A stretch of 64,000 nucleotides of DNA from Paenibacillus camelliae (lineage in GTDB: Bacteria; Bacillota; Bacilli; Paenibacillales; Paenibacillaceae). Below are positions 18,229 through 26,727 of this stretch, in pieces. A model generated the notes under the pieces. The model was not told the origin of the DNA. It ran no database searches and saw only the letters and a list, made by a program, of their open reading frames with translations. The stretch's first letter is position 1. Every line of letters begins with the position of its first letter. The position numbers were made by a program, and so were the translations under genes. The stretch covers positions 992,001 through 1,056,000 of the forward strand of contig NZ_JAMBNY010000001.1 of NCBI RefSeq assembly GCF_023715345.1. Direction: 5' to 3'.

Positions 18229-18256
18229 ATAACAATTCAATCACTTTTTAACCAAA
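18209..18256 (+). terminator. Perfect 22-bp inverted repeat / terminator overlapping the SLATT-like stop codon
   Basis: Arms 18209-18230 and 18235-18256 are exact complements around a 4-base loop (AACA). The right arm contains CACTTTTTAACC. The left arm includes the last codons and TGA of the upstream gene. Probably the operon terminator, active in either direction, though it lacks a long terminal T run. Confidence 0.65.
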
Positions 18257-18537
18257 TACGAGGAACTACATCAGTTGAATGTGTGTTTTCATTTCGGGAT
18301 GGCTACTAAAACCATTTAATATCGGTAACTAAGGTTTTATCCTAGGGCTACCAAACTTTGCAAATACTATCTTTCTTTAACGATTCATTTTTCAACCATA
18401 ATAAGTAGACTGCGTATAGCCTAATAAAAAAGTGAATAATAGAAAAGTACTTTTAAATAAAAAAGAAAAGTCTCAAACGTTGAGTTCGAGACTTCCTTTT
18501 GAGCGGGTTTTGTCCCAGACTCTAAAATGTAACTTAT
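18229..18537 (+). other. Convergent intergenic region with two hairpins
   Basis: Separates the plus-strand membrane module from the minus-strand secreted-protein gene. It holds the right arm of the 22-bp inverted repeat and, near 18468-18494, the terminator of the minus-strand gene. The middle shows nothing I can name. Confidence 0.5.
18456..18494 (-). terminator. Terminator of the secreted-protein gene
   Basis: On the minus strand arms AAGTCTC and GAGACTT (18468-18474, 18488-18494), with an inner CTCAA/TTGAG alternative, are followed by TTCTTTTTTATTT. Confidence 0.75.
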
Positions 18538-19257
18538 TTATTCATGATTTGGACTAGAATACATAACATATGTGGATGCTTTAGGTTTATAAACATTATT
18601 TCCTTTATAGACATCTGCATATGCAGTGATTGTAACTCCATTCATTTGAAATCTACTTTTACCAGTAGCAGTTTCAGTTTGTGCTGTTACATTCCATTCA
18701 TCTTCAATTGGCAATGAAGTCCAAGATAAAGTACTTGAGTCCTTAACTAACATTGGAGGGAATGAAAGTGTAATTAATAAAGCACTAAATTCATATTTAT
18801 AAGATAGCACTATTTTATCAGCATTACCTGAACCGAACCAGTATCCGGTCATAGAGCCTTGATTAATTGTAAGTGTGTCTTCCGTTATTGGAGGAATTAA
18901 TGAAAAATACGTTTCACCACTGGTAGTCATTGAAACAGTTGCATTTGAAGAACTATTTGAAATGTTTCTTGTCCAATCTGTTGTACCAGCAAAAGGTACA
19001 ATCTTTGATGGATTTTTCAAATTTTCTACATATTCTGCTATTTCGACTTTGTTTTCAACAGGAGTTGGTATTCGAGTGTATTCAATTCCATCGCCATCTT
19101 TCAATGTCTGAATTTGAAAGACCTCCCCCTTAAACTCATGTTCTTCTGTTTTGATTAGAGTCAATCCACTACTCGAAGCACTTGCAGTGCTTACAGGTAG
19201 GATTGCTAATGCCGTAACAACAGACAAGGCTAGCAAAAAAAATTTCCCTTTTCTCAT
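18538..19257 (-). CDS. Secreted protein of unknown function
   Basis: A 239-residue protein with a classical signal peptide (basic MRKGK, hydrophobic core, probable cleavage after STASA near residue 27). The mature part is rich in Ser, Thr and aromatic residues and appears all-beta (TTDWTRNISNSSSN, SMTTSGETYFSLIPP, NQGSMTGYWFGSGNAD). No catalytic motif or family is recognised. It is the second gene after a large lipoprotein, 39 bp apart on the same strand, so the two are probably co-expressed at the cell surface. GAGGAG precedes ATG 19257. AT-rich like the rest of the island. Confidence 0.65.
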   Translation of the reverse strand: MRKGKFFLLALSVVTALAILPVSTASASSSGLTLIKTEEHEFKGEVFQIQTLKDGDGIEYTRIPTPVENKVEIAEYVENLKNPSKIVPFAGTTDWTRNISNSSSNATVSMTTSGETYFSLIPPITEDTLTINQGSMTGYWFGSGNADKIVLSYKYEFSALLITLSFPPMLVKDSSTLSWTSLPIEDEWNVTAQTETATGKSRFQMNGVTITAYADVYKGNNVYKPKASTYVMYSSPNHE

Positions 19258-19296
19258 TTACATCATTCTCCTCTTTTTTTTTATTTATATCAATTT

Positions 19297-20676
19297 TTAT
19301 TGATATCTAACGTAAGAGTCATTGTGTATTTTCTCTAGCATCTTTACAAGTTGTACTTCATTAGGTACAGGTAATTCTAAGGAAGTTAGTATTCTAATCG
19401 CTAAATAAGTCGCTAGTGAGTCATACCCACTCTTATAGCCATCAATATTAAACATTCCTTCTGTTGTTTGTACGCTTTCTAAAAAATTGTAAACCTCTTC
19501 TTTATTCATCATTACAACATTTTCATATAACTCATTCAATTCTATTGCTGTTATATATGTATCAATAGAGGGGTTAGCATCTGAATACAATTTATTAAGA
19601 TCATTTAATTGTTTACTTACAAGACCTTTAACAACAGTATCTTTATCTATTTTTTCACTAATTAAATATATCTGTGTAAGGATACTTCCCTTCGATACAA
19701 AATCTAAATTAGCCCCATCGATATCTTCAATAACTTTTTCCAAATAACTCCAAAGCTTGTCCGATTCAGGTATCTCTTTCTCAAGTGTCTTATATATTTC
19801 TATGCCCATTTTAGTATCTAGTAAATATTTATGTAAACTTAACTTATTATTTGAAGTTATAGACTCTTGTTTTTCTCGTAAGTTTGTAAAAAAATGCCCG
19901 TCATTTGAGTGAAGTTTATCTAATGAATCTATTACCACGTCGCGTTGTTCATCTGTTAAATCAATAGTCAATGTATGTAACCATAAATCATACATTGAAT
20001 CAAAAGCTTGTGGAGTCTGATCAATACTAATTTTTTTATATTCACTTTTTCTTAATAGTTCCAAGGCCATAGAAGAAAACACATAATCATAATAATTTAG
20101 TGTTAATTCTATTTGTTGGTTTGAGGGGTACCTAAAGATAACATTATTATTTTTATCAATAAAATCAATATTAAGTTCTACAGCTGACGGCAATGCATTG
20201 GTTTCCAATATATTATCTATTTCTACAATAATACTGTCTTCTTTAGGAGCATTATAATCTACTAACATTTCTTTATTATTGTAAGATATTAATAGTTTTG
20301 TTGTATTTTGTTGCATTTGTTTATCTAAAAAAGTAATACTTGCATATTTATATTTTGCATTACTACCCAGTACTTTAATTGGTTTATCATTTTTAAGATC
20401 TGTGATCAATGCTTTACGATAGTTTAATTCGCCGTTTTCGTTATATGCTTCTATATTACCTATCTCATTTTTAGTTTTATATGAAATAATTGTAATAGGA
20501 ATCTTCTCTTTATAAATAACCTTTGTACCTAAAATTATAATTTGCTCTTTATTAAGAATTTCAGAGTATTGAGTATTTGTTAATTCTTGATATTTAGTAG
20601 TATTCTCGCAACTAATTAATAAAATTGACAGAAACAAAACCATAGTACTTAAAAATATTGATATCCTCTTCAACAA
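19297..20676 (-). CDS. Large lipoprotein with alpha/alpha-toroid-like repeats
   Basis: A 459-residue lipoprotein: signal peptide ending LLISC (Cys near residue 23). Residues about 25-215 look like a mixed beta region. The C-terminal half is helical with repeats of the prenyltransferase/terpene-cyclase type: LHSNDGHFFTN near 250 and SVQTTEGMFNIDGYKSGYD then SLATYLAIRILTSLEL near 405-440, resembling the L.x.x.DGGF...S...TY pattern of alpha/alpha toroids. Catalytic DxDD-type motifs are not seen, so a binding or scaffold role is more likely than cyclisation. A TTG start follows GGGAGG. It heads the two-gene surface operon. Confidence 0.6.
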   Translation of the reverse strand: MLKRISIFLSTMVLFLSILLISCENTTKYQELTNTQYSEILNKEQIIILGTKVIYKEKIPITIISYKTKNEIGNIEAYNENGELNYRKALITDLKNDKPIKVLGSNAKYKYASITFLDKQMQQNTTKLLISYNNKEMLVDYNAPKEDSIIVEIDNILETNALPSAVELNIDFIDKNNNVIFRYPSNQQIELTLNYYDYVFSSMALELLRKSEYKKISIDQTPQAFDSMYDLWLHTLTIDLTDEQRDVVIDSLDKLHSNDGHFFTNLREKQESITSNNKLSLHKYLLDTKMGIEIYKTLEKEIPESDKLWSYLEKVIEDIDGANLDFVSKGSILTQIYLISEKIDKDTVVKGLVSKQLNDLNKLYSDANPSIDTYITAIELNELYENVVMMNKEEVYNFLESVQTTEGMFNIDGYKSGYDSLATYLAIRILTSLELPVPNEVQLVKMLEKIHNDSYVRYQ

Positions 20677-20876
20677 TTCTGCCTCCCTTTTATGTAGTTC
20701 CCACTATATAAGTTAATTGACATTAAATTATATATTACAATGATAACATAAAGATACAGAAATTGTTTTTTTTATCGTAAGTGTTAATAAATTTATCTTA
20801 TCTGTATAAATTATAAAATGTAAATACAAAGTCTAGTGAATTCACAACATAAAACAATGTAAGTATATGCTATTTC
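20677..20876 (+). other. AT-rich intergenic stretch at the right part of the island
   Basis: About 200 bp, strongly AT-rich, upstream of the lipoprotein gene. On the minus strand it includes AT-rich hexamers such as TATAAT that could be the lipoprotein promoter, but no convincing -35 at 17 bp. No inverted or direct repeat is evident. Confidence 0.35.
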
Positions 20877-20996
20877 TTAATTCCAACAATTAACAAAAAT
20901 AACTAATCCAATAAACAGCTTCTCTTCAAAATAAATGAGCTCTACCCGCTCCAATTCAGTTACGGGCTGCAGACGCTCTGCAATCGTAATACTCAC
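20877..20996 (-). pseudogene. Truncated gene start at the right island boundary
   Basis: A GTG start at 20996 with an excellent AGAAGGAGGATGAGTT leader opens a 39-residue frame. The first 27 residues (MSITIAERLQPVTELERVEL and on to EEKL) have the codon use of the surrounding chromosome. After about 20915 the sequence becomes AT-rich, reads as unrelated hydrophobic residues and stops. This looks like the 5' end of a host gene cut off by the island. It may be the missing N-terminal part of the FHA gene at the other edge, which has the same strand and order, but I cannot show this. Confidence 0.45.
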
Positions 20997-21054
20997 AACT
21001 CATCCTCCTTCTATAGCACTTGCCGGCACTTACCATATGAAACTTAGCAGAAAC

Positions 21055-21107
21055 ACAAAAAAGCACCGCATAGGACGCTGTCAGCTGACAGCGACTATAC
21101 GGTGCTT
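21055..21107 (-). terminator. Rho-independent terminator after ndk
   Basis: On the minus strand a long imperfect stem (AAGCACCGTATAGTCGCTGT with its partner, arms from 21107 and to 21061) is followed by TTTTTTGTGTTT. It closes the ndk transcript before the truncated gene. Confidence 0.85.
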
Positions 21108-21204
21108 CCGTTTCTTATTATTTCAAAATGTATCACAATTAGCCAATAACTGTCAACCTTAACTTTGGTGATCTTTATGAGCTAGTTTATGAGCTAGTAG
21201 GCAG

Positions 21205-21603
21205 TTAACCAAAGAAACGATTAATTTCGATTTCTGCATTTTCTACGGAATCGGAGCCATGAATGACATTGTAATCAACAATCGTAGCAAAGTCTCCACG
21301 AATCGTGCCAGCAGCTGCCTCAATCGGATTCGTAAAGCCGATTAACGTACGTGCATTGCGAACAGCTTCATGTCCTTCCAGAATCATAGCAAACACTGGA
21401 CCTGATGTAATGTACTCCACTAGCTCTCCAAAGAAAGGCTTTGATTGTAAATGAGCATAGTGTACACTAGCCAGCTCCTCTGAGATCGTCATCAGCTTAG
21501 CTTCGGCAATAATAAAGCCCTTTTCTTCAAATCGAGTTACAATTTTTCCGATCAAGCCTCTTTTTACGCCATCTGGTTTTATCATGACAAATGTTCTTTC
21601 CAT
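21205..21603 (-). CDS. ndk: Nucleoside diphosphate kinase (short form)
   Basis: A 132-residue enzyme that transfers the gamma-phosphate from ATP to NDPs through a phosphohistidine. The N-terminus [54 protein letters not shown] and the active-site [16 protein letters not shown] are all present. Bacillus Ndk has about 148 residues; this copy ends at NRFFG and lacks the usual C-terminal segment, as some other bacterial Ndk proteins do. The stop is clear and no frameshift is evident. Confidence 0.95.
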   Translation of the reverse strand: MERTFVMIKPDGVKRGLIGKIVTRFEEKGFIIAEAKLMTISEELASVHYAHLQSKPFFGELVEYITSGPVFAMILEGHEAVRNARTLIGFTNPIEAAAGTIRGDFATIVDYNVIHGSDSVENAEIEINRFFG

Positions 21604-21629
21604 TACAATCTCCTCCGATATCGTAGAAT

Positions 21630-23408
21630 TTACTTCGTCTGTTGCTCCGTTAACTCTAGAAACAGCTTTACATCCTCAGCTACAAGTGCTGCAGCTTCTT
21701 CCCAAAAATCAGTTTGTGTCAAATCAACGGCGAGATGCTTCTGCGCTAGCTCCTCCACCGACAACCGTCCTGTATCCTGAAGCAATGCATCATAGGCCGA
21801 TGCAAAGCCCGGACCTTCCGTTAACGCACGCTTGTAAATTCCTGCGCTGAACAAATAACCAAACGTGTACGGAAAATTATAAAACGGTACATCCGTTAAG
21901 TAAAAATGCAGCTTAGCCGCCCAGAAGTGTGGATGATACACAGACAACTGATCGACAAATGCTTCCTGCTGCGCCTTCACCATAAGCTCGTTCAGCATTT
22001 CAGTCGTTAGCGGTCCCTCACTGCGCTTTTCATAAAAGGCACTCTCGAATATAAATCGAGCATGTATATTCATGTAGAACGCTACCGCACGTTGAATTTT
22101 GTCCTCGACTAGCGCTAGCTTCTCCTCCTTGCTCACAGCACGCTGCAATGCACGGTCAGATACGATCATCTCTGCAAAGGTGGAGGCCGTTTCCGCCACA
22201 TTCATTGCATATTCCTGCGTGAGCGGAGGCATATCCTTCATGACATGCTGATGGTACGCATGACCAAGCTCATGAGCTAGCGTCGATACATTCGACGCAG
22301 AGCCCGAGAAGGTCATAAATATTCTCGTCTCCTTGCTTTTCGGGAATGAAGTACAGAAGCCGCCAGGGCGCTTTCCTTGACGATCCTCGGCTTCAATCCA
22401 CTGCTTTTCAAAGGCTTGCTTCGCAAACGCAGCTAGTTCACTGCTGAAGCCTGAAAATTGCTCAATAATAAAGGCTGCTGCTTCGTCATAGCTCATCTGT
22501 GCTCCGCTCGCCGTCGCAAGCGGTGCCTCAACGTCATGCCATTCCAGCTTATCAACGCCAAGCAGCTTAGCTTTGCGTTCAAAGTAAGGTATGAGCAGCT
22601 GTTTCCCCTGTTCAACCGCCTGCCACATCGACTTTAGCGTTGCTTCACTCATCCGGTTCATCTGCAGTGGCTCCTGGAGATATGAGCTCCAGCCTCTGTT
22701 CTGATACCATTTTAGGCGATATCCTGACAGGTGATTGAGGGTGTCCGTGAACAAATCAGCCTGCTCTCCCCAGCCTTGCTCCCAAAGCTTAAATGCAGCT
22801 AGCCGCTTGCTTCGATCTTGATCATCCAGTCGATTTGACATTTGGCCTGCAGAAAGCACTGTATCATCGTCTAATTTGAACGTCATACGTGAAACGATTG
22901 TATTGTAGAAGTCTCCCCAGCCATGATAGCCATCGATGGCTAGATCTGCCGCAAGTGACTCTAGCTCAGGAGCCATTTTCTTCTTAGCGAGTTCTCTTCG
23001 TTCATTTAGATTATAAGCAACGATGGCAAGCTCTGGCTGTGATAAAAGTCTCACCCACTCTTCCTGCTCAATGATGCCCAGATGATGATCAAACTCCGTC
23101 AGAATGGAAGTGTACGCAGCACCTAGGTTTTTCAAGCGATCATTCAGCAGCACTGCTTCCTTATCAAACATATTTTGTGCCATGAGGCAGGCTACATAAG
23201 AATCTGCTTCTCGCAGCGCTGCAAGCACCTCTTCAACAATCTTTGCTTGCTTCACTAAACTATCATAGGAAGTAGCATTTGGTTGCTTAAGCAAGCCTCG
23301 TAGCTCAGCTATGCTCTGCTCTGCCTGCTTGATTTCCTCTTTTAGCTTAGGAGAGCTTGCTCCTCCGGGATAAATGCTTTCCAGCTCCCATTGCTGACTA
23401 TAGGTCAT
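21630..23408 (-). CDS. pepF: Oligoendopeptidase F, M3 family
   Basis: A 592-residue cytoplasmic zinc metallopeptidase of the PepF/thimet clan that degrades short peptides. The zinc motif [10 protein letters not shown] lies near residue 380, with the third ligand Glu in [32 protein letters not shown] and [20 protein letters not shown] C-terminal residues ([18 protein letters not shown]) match the family. Length is full. The stop is 26 bp before the ndk start, so both may share a transcript. ATG 23408 is used; an AGGA-like site precedes it. Confidence 0.93.
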   Translation of the reverse strand: MTYSQQWELESIYPGGASSPKLKEEIKQAEQSIAELRGLLKQPNATSYDSLVKQAKIVEEVLAALREADSYVACLMAQNMFDKEAVLLNDRLKNLGAAYTSILTEFDHHLGIIEQEEWVRLLSQPELAIVAYNLNERRELAKKKMAPELESLAADLAIDGYHGWGDFYNTIVSRMTFKLDDDTVLSAGQMSNRLDDQDRSKRLAAFKLWEQGWGEQADLFTDTLNHLSGYRLKWYQNRGWSSYLQEPLQMNRMSEATLKSMWQAVEQGKQLLIPYFERKAKLLGVDKLEWHDVEAPLATASGAQMSYDEAAAFIIEQFSGFSSELAAFAKQAFEKQWIEAEDRQGKRPGGFCTSFPKSKETRIFMTFSGSASNVSTLAHELGHAYHQHVMKDMPPLTQEYAMNVAETASTFAEMIVSDRALQRAVSKEEKLALVEDKIQRAVAFYMNIHARFIFESAFYEKRSEGPLTTEMLNELMVKAQQEAFVDQLSVYHPHFWAAKLHFYLTDVPFYNFPYTFGYLFSAGIYKRALTEGPGFASAYDALLQDTGRLSVEELAQKHLAVDLTQTDFWEEAAALVAEDVKLFLELTEQQTK

Positions 23409-23551
23409 ATCGATTCCTCATTTCTACATTAATAATCCATTTAAATACATATTTTTCCATTAAAACCAAAGACTTCAGAGTATTAAGGTTTGCCAAACTT
23501 GTACACTTAGGTGTATAACAATAAGTATATTGAGTTGGGAGGTGCAACACC

Positions 23552-23737
23552 ATGCTGAAGCAGCTATCACCAGATACAGCAATGAAGCTTGCTAAGGAGC
23601 TAGGAATTCCTATTGAGCAGCTTGTCCATACCCCAAGGCATATTGTACTGGCTAAGCTCGCAGAGCTTGCTAATAAGCAAACACCACAATCTGAATCTCA
23701 TGAACAGGAAGAGTCTAATAAGGAGTCCGATGCATGA
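23552..23737 (+). CDS. yycC: YycC-like small protein
   Basis: A 61-residue protein resembling Bacillus YycC. The core LSPDTAMKLAKELGIPIEQL and VHTPRHIVLAKLAEL follows the YycC pattern (sequence of two helices with an H-x-P-x-HI motif), and the tail is acidic. Function is unknown. GGGAGG is at the right distance from ATG 23552. It overlaps the next gene by four bases (ATGA), indicating coupled translation. Confidence 0.75.
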   Translation: MLKQLSPDTAMKLAKELGIPIEQLVHTPRHIVLAKLAELANKQTPQSESHEQEESNKESDA

Positions 23738-23976
23738 TCCCTTTCGAAAATACATGGCCTTATGAAGTCATTATGAATGACTATTATGTAGAGGAGTGCC
23801 CTTTCTGCAAAACTGAAAAGGTATTGCTTCCGCTAAAAAAGAAAGAAGTACCTGATATTCAAAGCGGAAAAAAGAAGCTTCTTGTTTTTCCATGCTGCTT
23901 CTCGAAGCTAACGATCGTTGACATGGATCAGGACTATTTTTTAGCAGATAGTAAGGTTCGCTCCTATCCTAAGTAA
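23734..23976 (+). CDS. Small protein with CPFC motif, unknown function
   Basis: An 80-residue protein starting at the ATGA overlap with the yycC-like gene. It has a CPFC pair near residue 22 and a CC pair near 53 (VFPCCFSKLTIVD), suggesting a small zinc-binding or redox domain. No family is recognised. Coupling with YycC and a terminator right after the stop show that the two genes form one operon. Confidence 0.6.
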   Translation: MIPFENTWPYEVIMNDYYVEECPFCKTEKVLLPLKKKEVPDIQSGKKKLLVFPCCFSKLTIVDMDQDYFLADSKVRSYPK

Positions 23977-23983
23977 ATGAAGC

Positions 23984-24033
23984 AAAAGCTACAGTTTAAG
24001 AGTAATTATTTTACCTTAAACTGTAGCTTTTTA
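23984..24033 (+). terminator. Terminator after the yycC operon (probably bidirectional)
   Basis: A perfect 17-bp stem (AAAAGCTACAGTTTAAG at 23984-24000 with 24015-24031), 14-nt loop, then TTTTT. It also lies after the convergent DUF2225 gene. Confidence 0.9.
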
Positions 24034-24046
24034 TGTTTAATACGAG

Positions 24047-24736
24047 CTACACGCTTTTCTTCGCACGCTCCCGTTGCTCCGCTGCAAGCTCTGCCGTTTC
24101 CTTCCATTGCTCACGACTAGCACGGATCATACCGGCATCAACAATGGACTGGTCGTTAACGACTCGAGAGAACCATTTCACTGCTTCTTGAAAATTGCCA
24201 ACGCGCTTATTCAGCTCTCCGATTATATAAAGCAGCCTCGCATTTTTTTCACTGTTTGTTTCTTGTTCAAACACAACAATATATTGCTCTAAAGCAAATT
24301 GGAGAAAACGCTTTTCTTCCTCTGCTTGTCCCTTATATCGATACAGCCATGCAATATGATGCAAAAATCCAGCGATTAAACGAGGCTCCTCCTTCATAAG
24401 CTGGGCAATGATGAGCGCTCGTTTATATGTAGTGAGTGCTTGATCAATGGTACGTTCACCATGGAAAAATTGTTCAGTCCAATGCTTGCCAATTTCGTTG
24501 TAATAACGCTGTTTTTGCTCGTCGGTCATACGCTTGATTGCATTCTCCGAAAAAGCATAGCCGCATTGTGGACAAACACGAATAACATAATAGTCAGGAT
24601 TAACCTCATTCTTATAATAACCACAGAAATCAGTATCAGACTTATATGGATTTTTGAAGCTTGGACGAACTTTTGTCACCTTAAAGGTTGTTTGACAGCA
24701 TGGACACTCAGCAGTAGAGAGATATAACGGATCCAA
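24047..24736 (-). CDS. DUF2225 family protein
   Basis: A 229-residue cytoplasmic protein. Two CPxC pairs (ECPCCQTTFKVTKV near residue 11 and RVCPQCGYAFSENA near 55) form a rubredoxin-like zinc site. The remainder is helical and reads as tetratricopeptide-like repeats (DQALTTYKRALIIAQL, LQFALEQYIVVFEQE, NFQEAVKWFSRVV). This matches DUF2225, found across Firmicutes, function unknown. The globin gene precedes it by 6 bp, so they are co-transcribed. Confidence 0.85.
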   Translation of the reverse strand: MDPLYLSTAECPCCQTTFKVTKVRPSFKNPYKSDTDFCGYYKNEVNPDYYVIRVCPQCGYAFSENAIKRMTDEQKQRYYNEIGKHWTEQFFHGERTIDQALTTYKRALIIAQLMKEEPRLIAGFLHHIAWLYRYKGQAEEEKRFLQFALEQYIVVFEQETNSEKNARLLYIIGELNKRVGNFQEAVKWFSRVVNDQSIVDAGMIRASREQWKETAELAAEQRERAKKSV

Positions 24737-24742
24737 TCAAAT

Positions 24743-25126
24743 TCACTCCTGTTCGGCTGTATTAATAAAATGATATGCAGGTCCTGATAGTCTTTCCAAT
24801 ACAAGCGCCTGAAGTGTTTCAGACAGTTCTACTTCGGCTAATGCCTCCTTCATACAGCTTAGCCATGCATTCGCACTTTTTTCCGTAATAGGGAAAGGCA
24901 TGTGACGCGCCCTCATCATCGGATGACCATACGCTTCCGTATACAGCATAGGCCCACCAAAAAATTGCGTTAGAAACATATACTGCTTCTCCATCACTGG
25001 TGTAATATCCTCTGGGAACAAAGGCCCTATCTCCGGATTTTTCTGAACTTTTGGATAAAAGGCTTCGACGATTTTGCGAATCGTATCAGCACCACCAATG
25101 AGCTCGTAAGTACTTTGTTGCGCCAT
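24743..25126 (-). CDS. yjbI: Truncated haemoglobin (group II type)
   Basis: A 127-residue 2-on-2 globin resembling Bacillus YjbI. Proximal His is in ARHMPFPI, Tyr B10 in IVEAFYPKV and the E-helix QYMFLTQFFGGP; W is near residue 88 (ANAWLSCM), typical of group II. Such globins bind O2 or NO and are linked to nitrosative or peroxide stress. GGAG precedes ATG 25126. Confidence 0.9.
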   Translation of the reverse strand: MAQQSTYELIGGADTIRKIVEAFYPKVQKNPEIGPLFPEDITPVMEKQYMFLTQFFGGPMLYTEAYGHPMMRARHMPFPITEKSANAWLSCMKEALAEVELSETLQALVLERLSGPAYHFINTAEQE

Positions 25127-25212
25127 AGCTTCATCACTCCTAAATGTGCTCTACCAATCGTTCTGTTTCATTATACCATATCTCATTCAACTAAATATGA
25201 CTCCAGCATAGC

Positions 25213-25246
25213 AAAAAAAGCTGCTCAGCTAAGTGCCGAGCAGCTT
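25213..25246 (-). terminator. Terminator after the 32-residue membrane peptide gene
   Basis: On the minus strand a 9-bp stem AAGCTGCTC/GAGCAGCTT is followed by seven T, starting about 10 bp after the small gene's stop codon. Confidence 0.85.
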
Positions 25247-25255
25247 GAAAGTAGA

Positions 25256-25354
25256 CTATTTATAATCATAATCCTTTGAATTGGGTGGGGTGGATATCGC
25301 TTCTCTGATCACGTATATAAAGGCGCATACAAGAATTCCTGCTAGAATGCTCAT
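25256..25354 (-). CDS. 32-residue small membrane protein
   Basis: Read directly from the minus strand: MSILAGILVCAFIYVIREAI followed by a polar tail STPPNSKDYDYK. One transmembrane helix spans about residues 2-16. It has a good GGAG site eight bases before ATG 25354 and its own strong terminator immediately downstream, which together argue for real expression. Family unknown. It lies upstream of the globin gene in the opposite position, as an independent unit between that gene and ylbJ. Confidence 0.6.
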   Translation of the reverse strand: MSILAGILVCAFIYVIREAISTPPNSKDYDYK

Positions 25355-25572
25355 AATCATCACTCCATCATTTCATATATCTATAGTATAACATGGTTTT
25401 CTCATATTTCTAATGTTGATTTTAATTTTTCTTATAAATAGTGGGGTCTGCTTGTACCAAATTGCTCATATACATCACTATGAGTAGTTGAAAATGTCTG
25501 ACTTTGATTACGATGTAACTCTTTAAGCATATTCGCCTTCGAATATAAATACATAGGATAGGACGTTAATTC

Positions 25573-26646
25573 ATGATGAAAAAGATATTGCATCCGTTAG
25601 CATTGCTCTCTTATTTGTCGCTTATCATTTTGCTGTTAATGCTATTATTTCCTTCACAAGCACTAACTGCCTCGCTACGAGGTCTTGAGATTTGGTGGGA
25701 GGTGCTTTTCCCTGCACTTTTCCCATTCTTTGTTATATCGGAGCTGATGCTCGGCTTTGGCGTCGTCCATTTTTTCGGTAAAATCCTTGATCCGCTTATG
25801 CGCCCCATTTTTAGAATTCCAGGTATCGGTGGCTTTGTTGTTACGCTTGGCTATATCTCCGGCTATCCCGTAGGAGCTAGATTAACAGCACAGCTATATG
25901 AACAACAATTACTCAATCGAAGAGAGGGCGAGCGGCTTGTCGCCTTCACAACCTCCTCCGATCCAATCTTCCTAATTGGTGCGGTATCAATCGGATTTTT
26001 CGGCCAAGCTGAGCTTGCAGTTGTGCTTGCAGCAGCACATTATATTGGGGCGTTAATTATCGGTCTGTTGATGAGATTTCATGATGCTCGAGATGACCGA
26101 CATGTACCAGACGCTAAGCTGCATATTAAAAGCTTCAGCTATAGACGGACGCTGCTTCATCAGGCACTGCGTGCCATGCATGAGGCCAGATTGCTAGATG
26201 GACGACCTTTCTCCGTCATTTTGCAGCAAGCGATTAACTCTGCCATTCGAATGATGATCGTTGTAGGTGGTCTCGTTGTGTTTTTCTCTGTCGTTCTGCA
26301 GCTGTTATCTGATGGACAAGTGCTATATATGCTTATTATTGCCCTTCAGGAGCTCTTTCAAATACTGGGAATTTCTACCTCAGTGGCAGAAGCCATTATC
26401 CCTGGCATATTTGAGGTAACGCTAGGTGCCCAGCAAGCAAGTATGGCTTCACTGCCCTTGCAGCATCAGGCAGCGATCGCCGTTGCTATTCTATCTTGGG
26501 GAGGACTTTCTGTACATGCACAGGTTGCAAGCCTGCTCAGCCAAACGAGTATACGCTATATGCCTTTTTTTATATCGCGTTTCGCCCATAGCATCATCTC
26601 TGTGTTGCTGCTGTATGCACTTTGGGACTGGCTGGGACCGAAATAG
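25573..26646 (+). CDS. ylbJ: Sporulation integral membrane protein YlbJ
   Basis: A 357-residue polytopic membrane protein with nucleoside-transporter (Gate) type repeats: LRGLEIWWEVLFPALFPFF, GYISGYPVGARLTAQLYE and AFTTSSDPIFLIGAVSIGFFG in parts, and a second repeat with GIFEVTLGAQQAS. In B. subtilis ylbJ is a sigma-E gene needed for spore cortex formation. ATGATG at 25573; the ribosome site AGGA is modest. A sequence CATATT near 25530 and CATAGGAT near 25553 recall sigma-E elements, but the spacing is off. Confidence 0.88.
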   Translation: MMKKILHPLALLSYLSLIILLLMLLFPSQALTASLRGLEIWWEVLFPALFPFFVISELMLGFGVVHFFGKILDPLMRPIFRIPGIGGFVVTLGYISGYPVGARLTAQLYEQQLLNRREGERLVAFTTSSDPIFLIGAVSIGFFGQAELAVVLAAAHYIGALIIGLLMRFHDARDDRHVPDAKLHIKSFSYRRTLLHQALRAMHEARLLDGRPFSVILQQAINSAIRMMIVVGGLVVFFSVVLQLLSDGQVLYMLIIALQELFQILGISTSVAEAIIPGIFEVTLGAQQASMASLPLQHQAAIAVAILSWGGLSVHAQVASLLSQTSIRYMPFFISRFAHSIISVLLLYALWDWLGPK

Positions 26647-26727
26647 AATAGGCGCATGTTCTTGAACATTGATCATTTTTCAGCTATGCTCAATATAGAA
26701 CAGGAATTTGCAAAGGAGTTTATGACA

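Noticed and set aside
15672..21000. Prophage or insertion sequence as the origin of the AT-rich island
   Set aside because: No integrase, transposase, phage structural gene, terminal inverted repeat or target duplication was found by eye.
20935..21162. 75-codon plus-strand frame
   Set aside because: It runs antisense through the truncated gene start and the ndk terminator hairpin.
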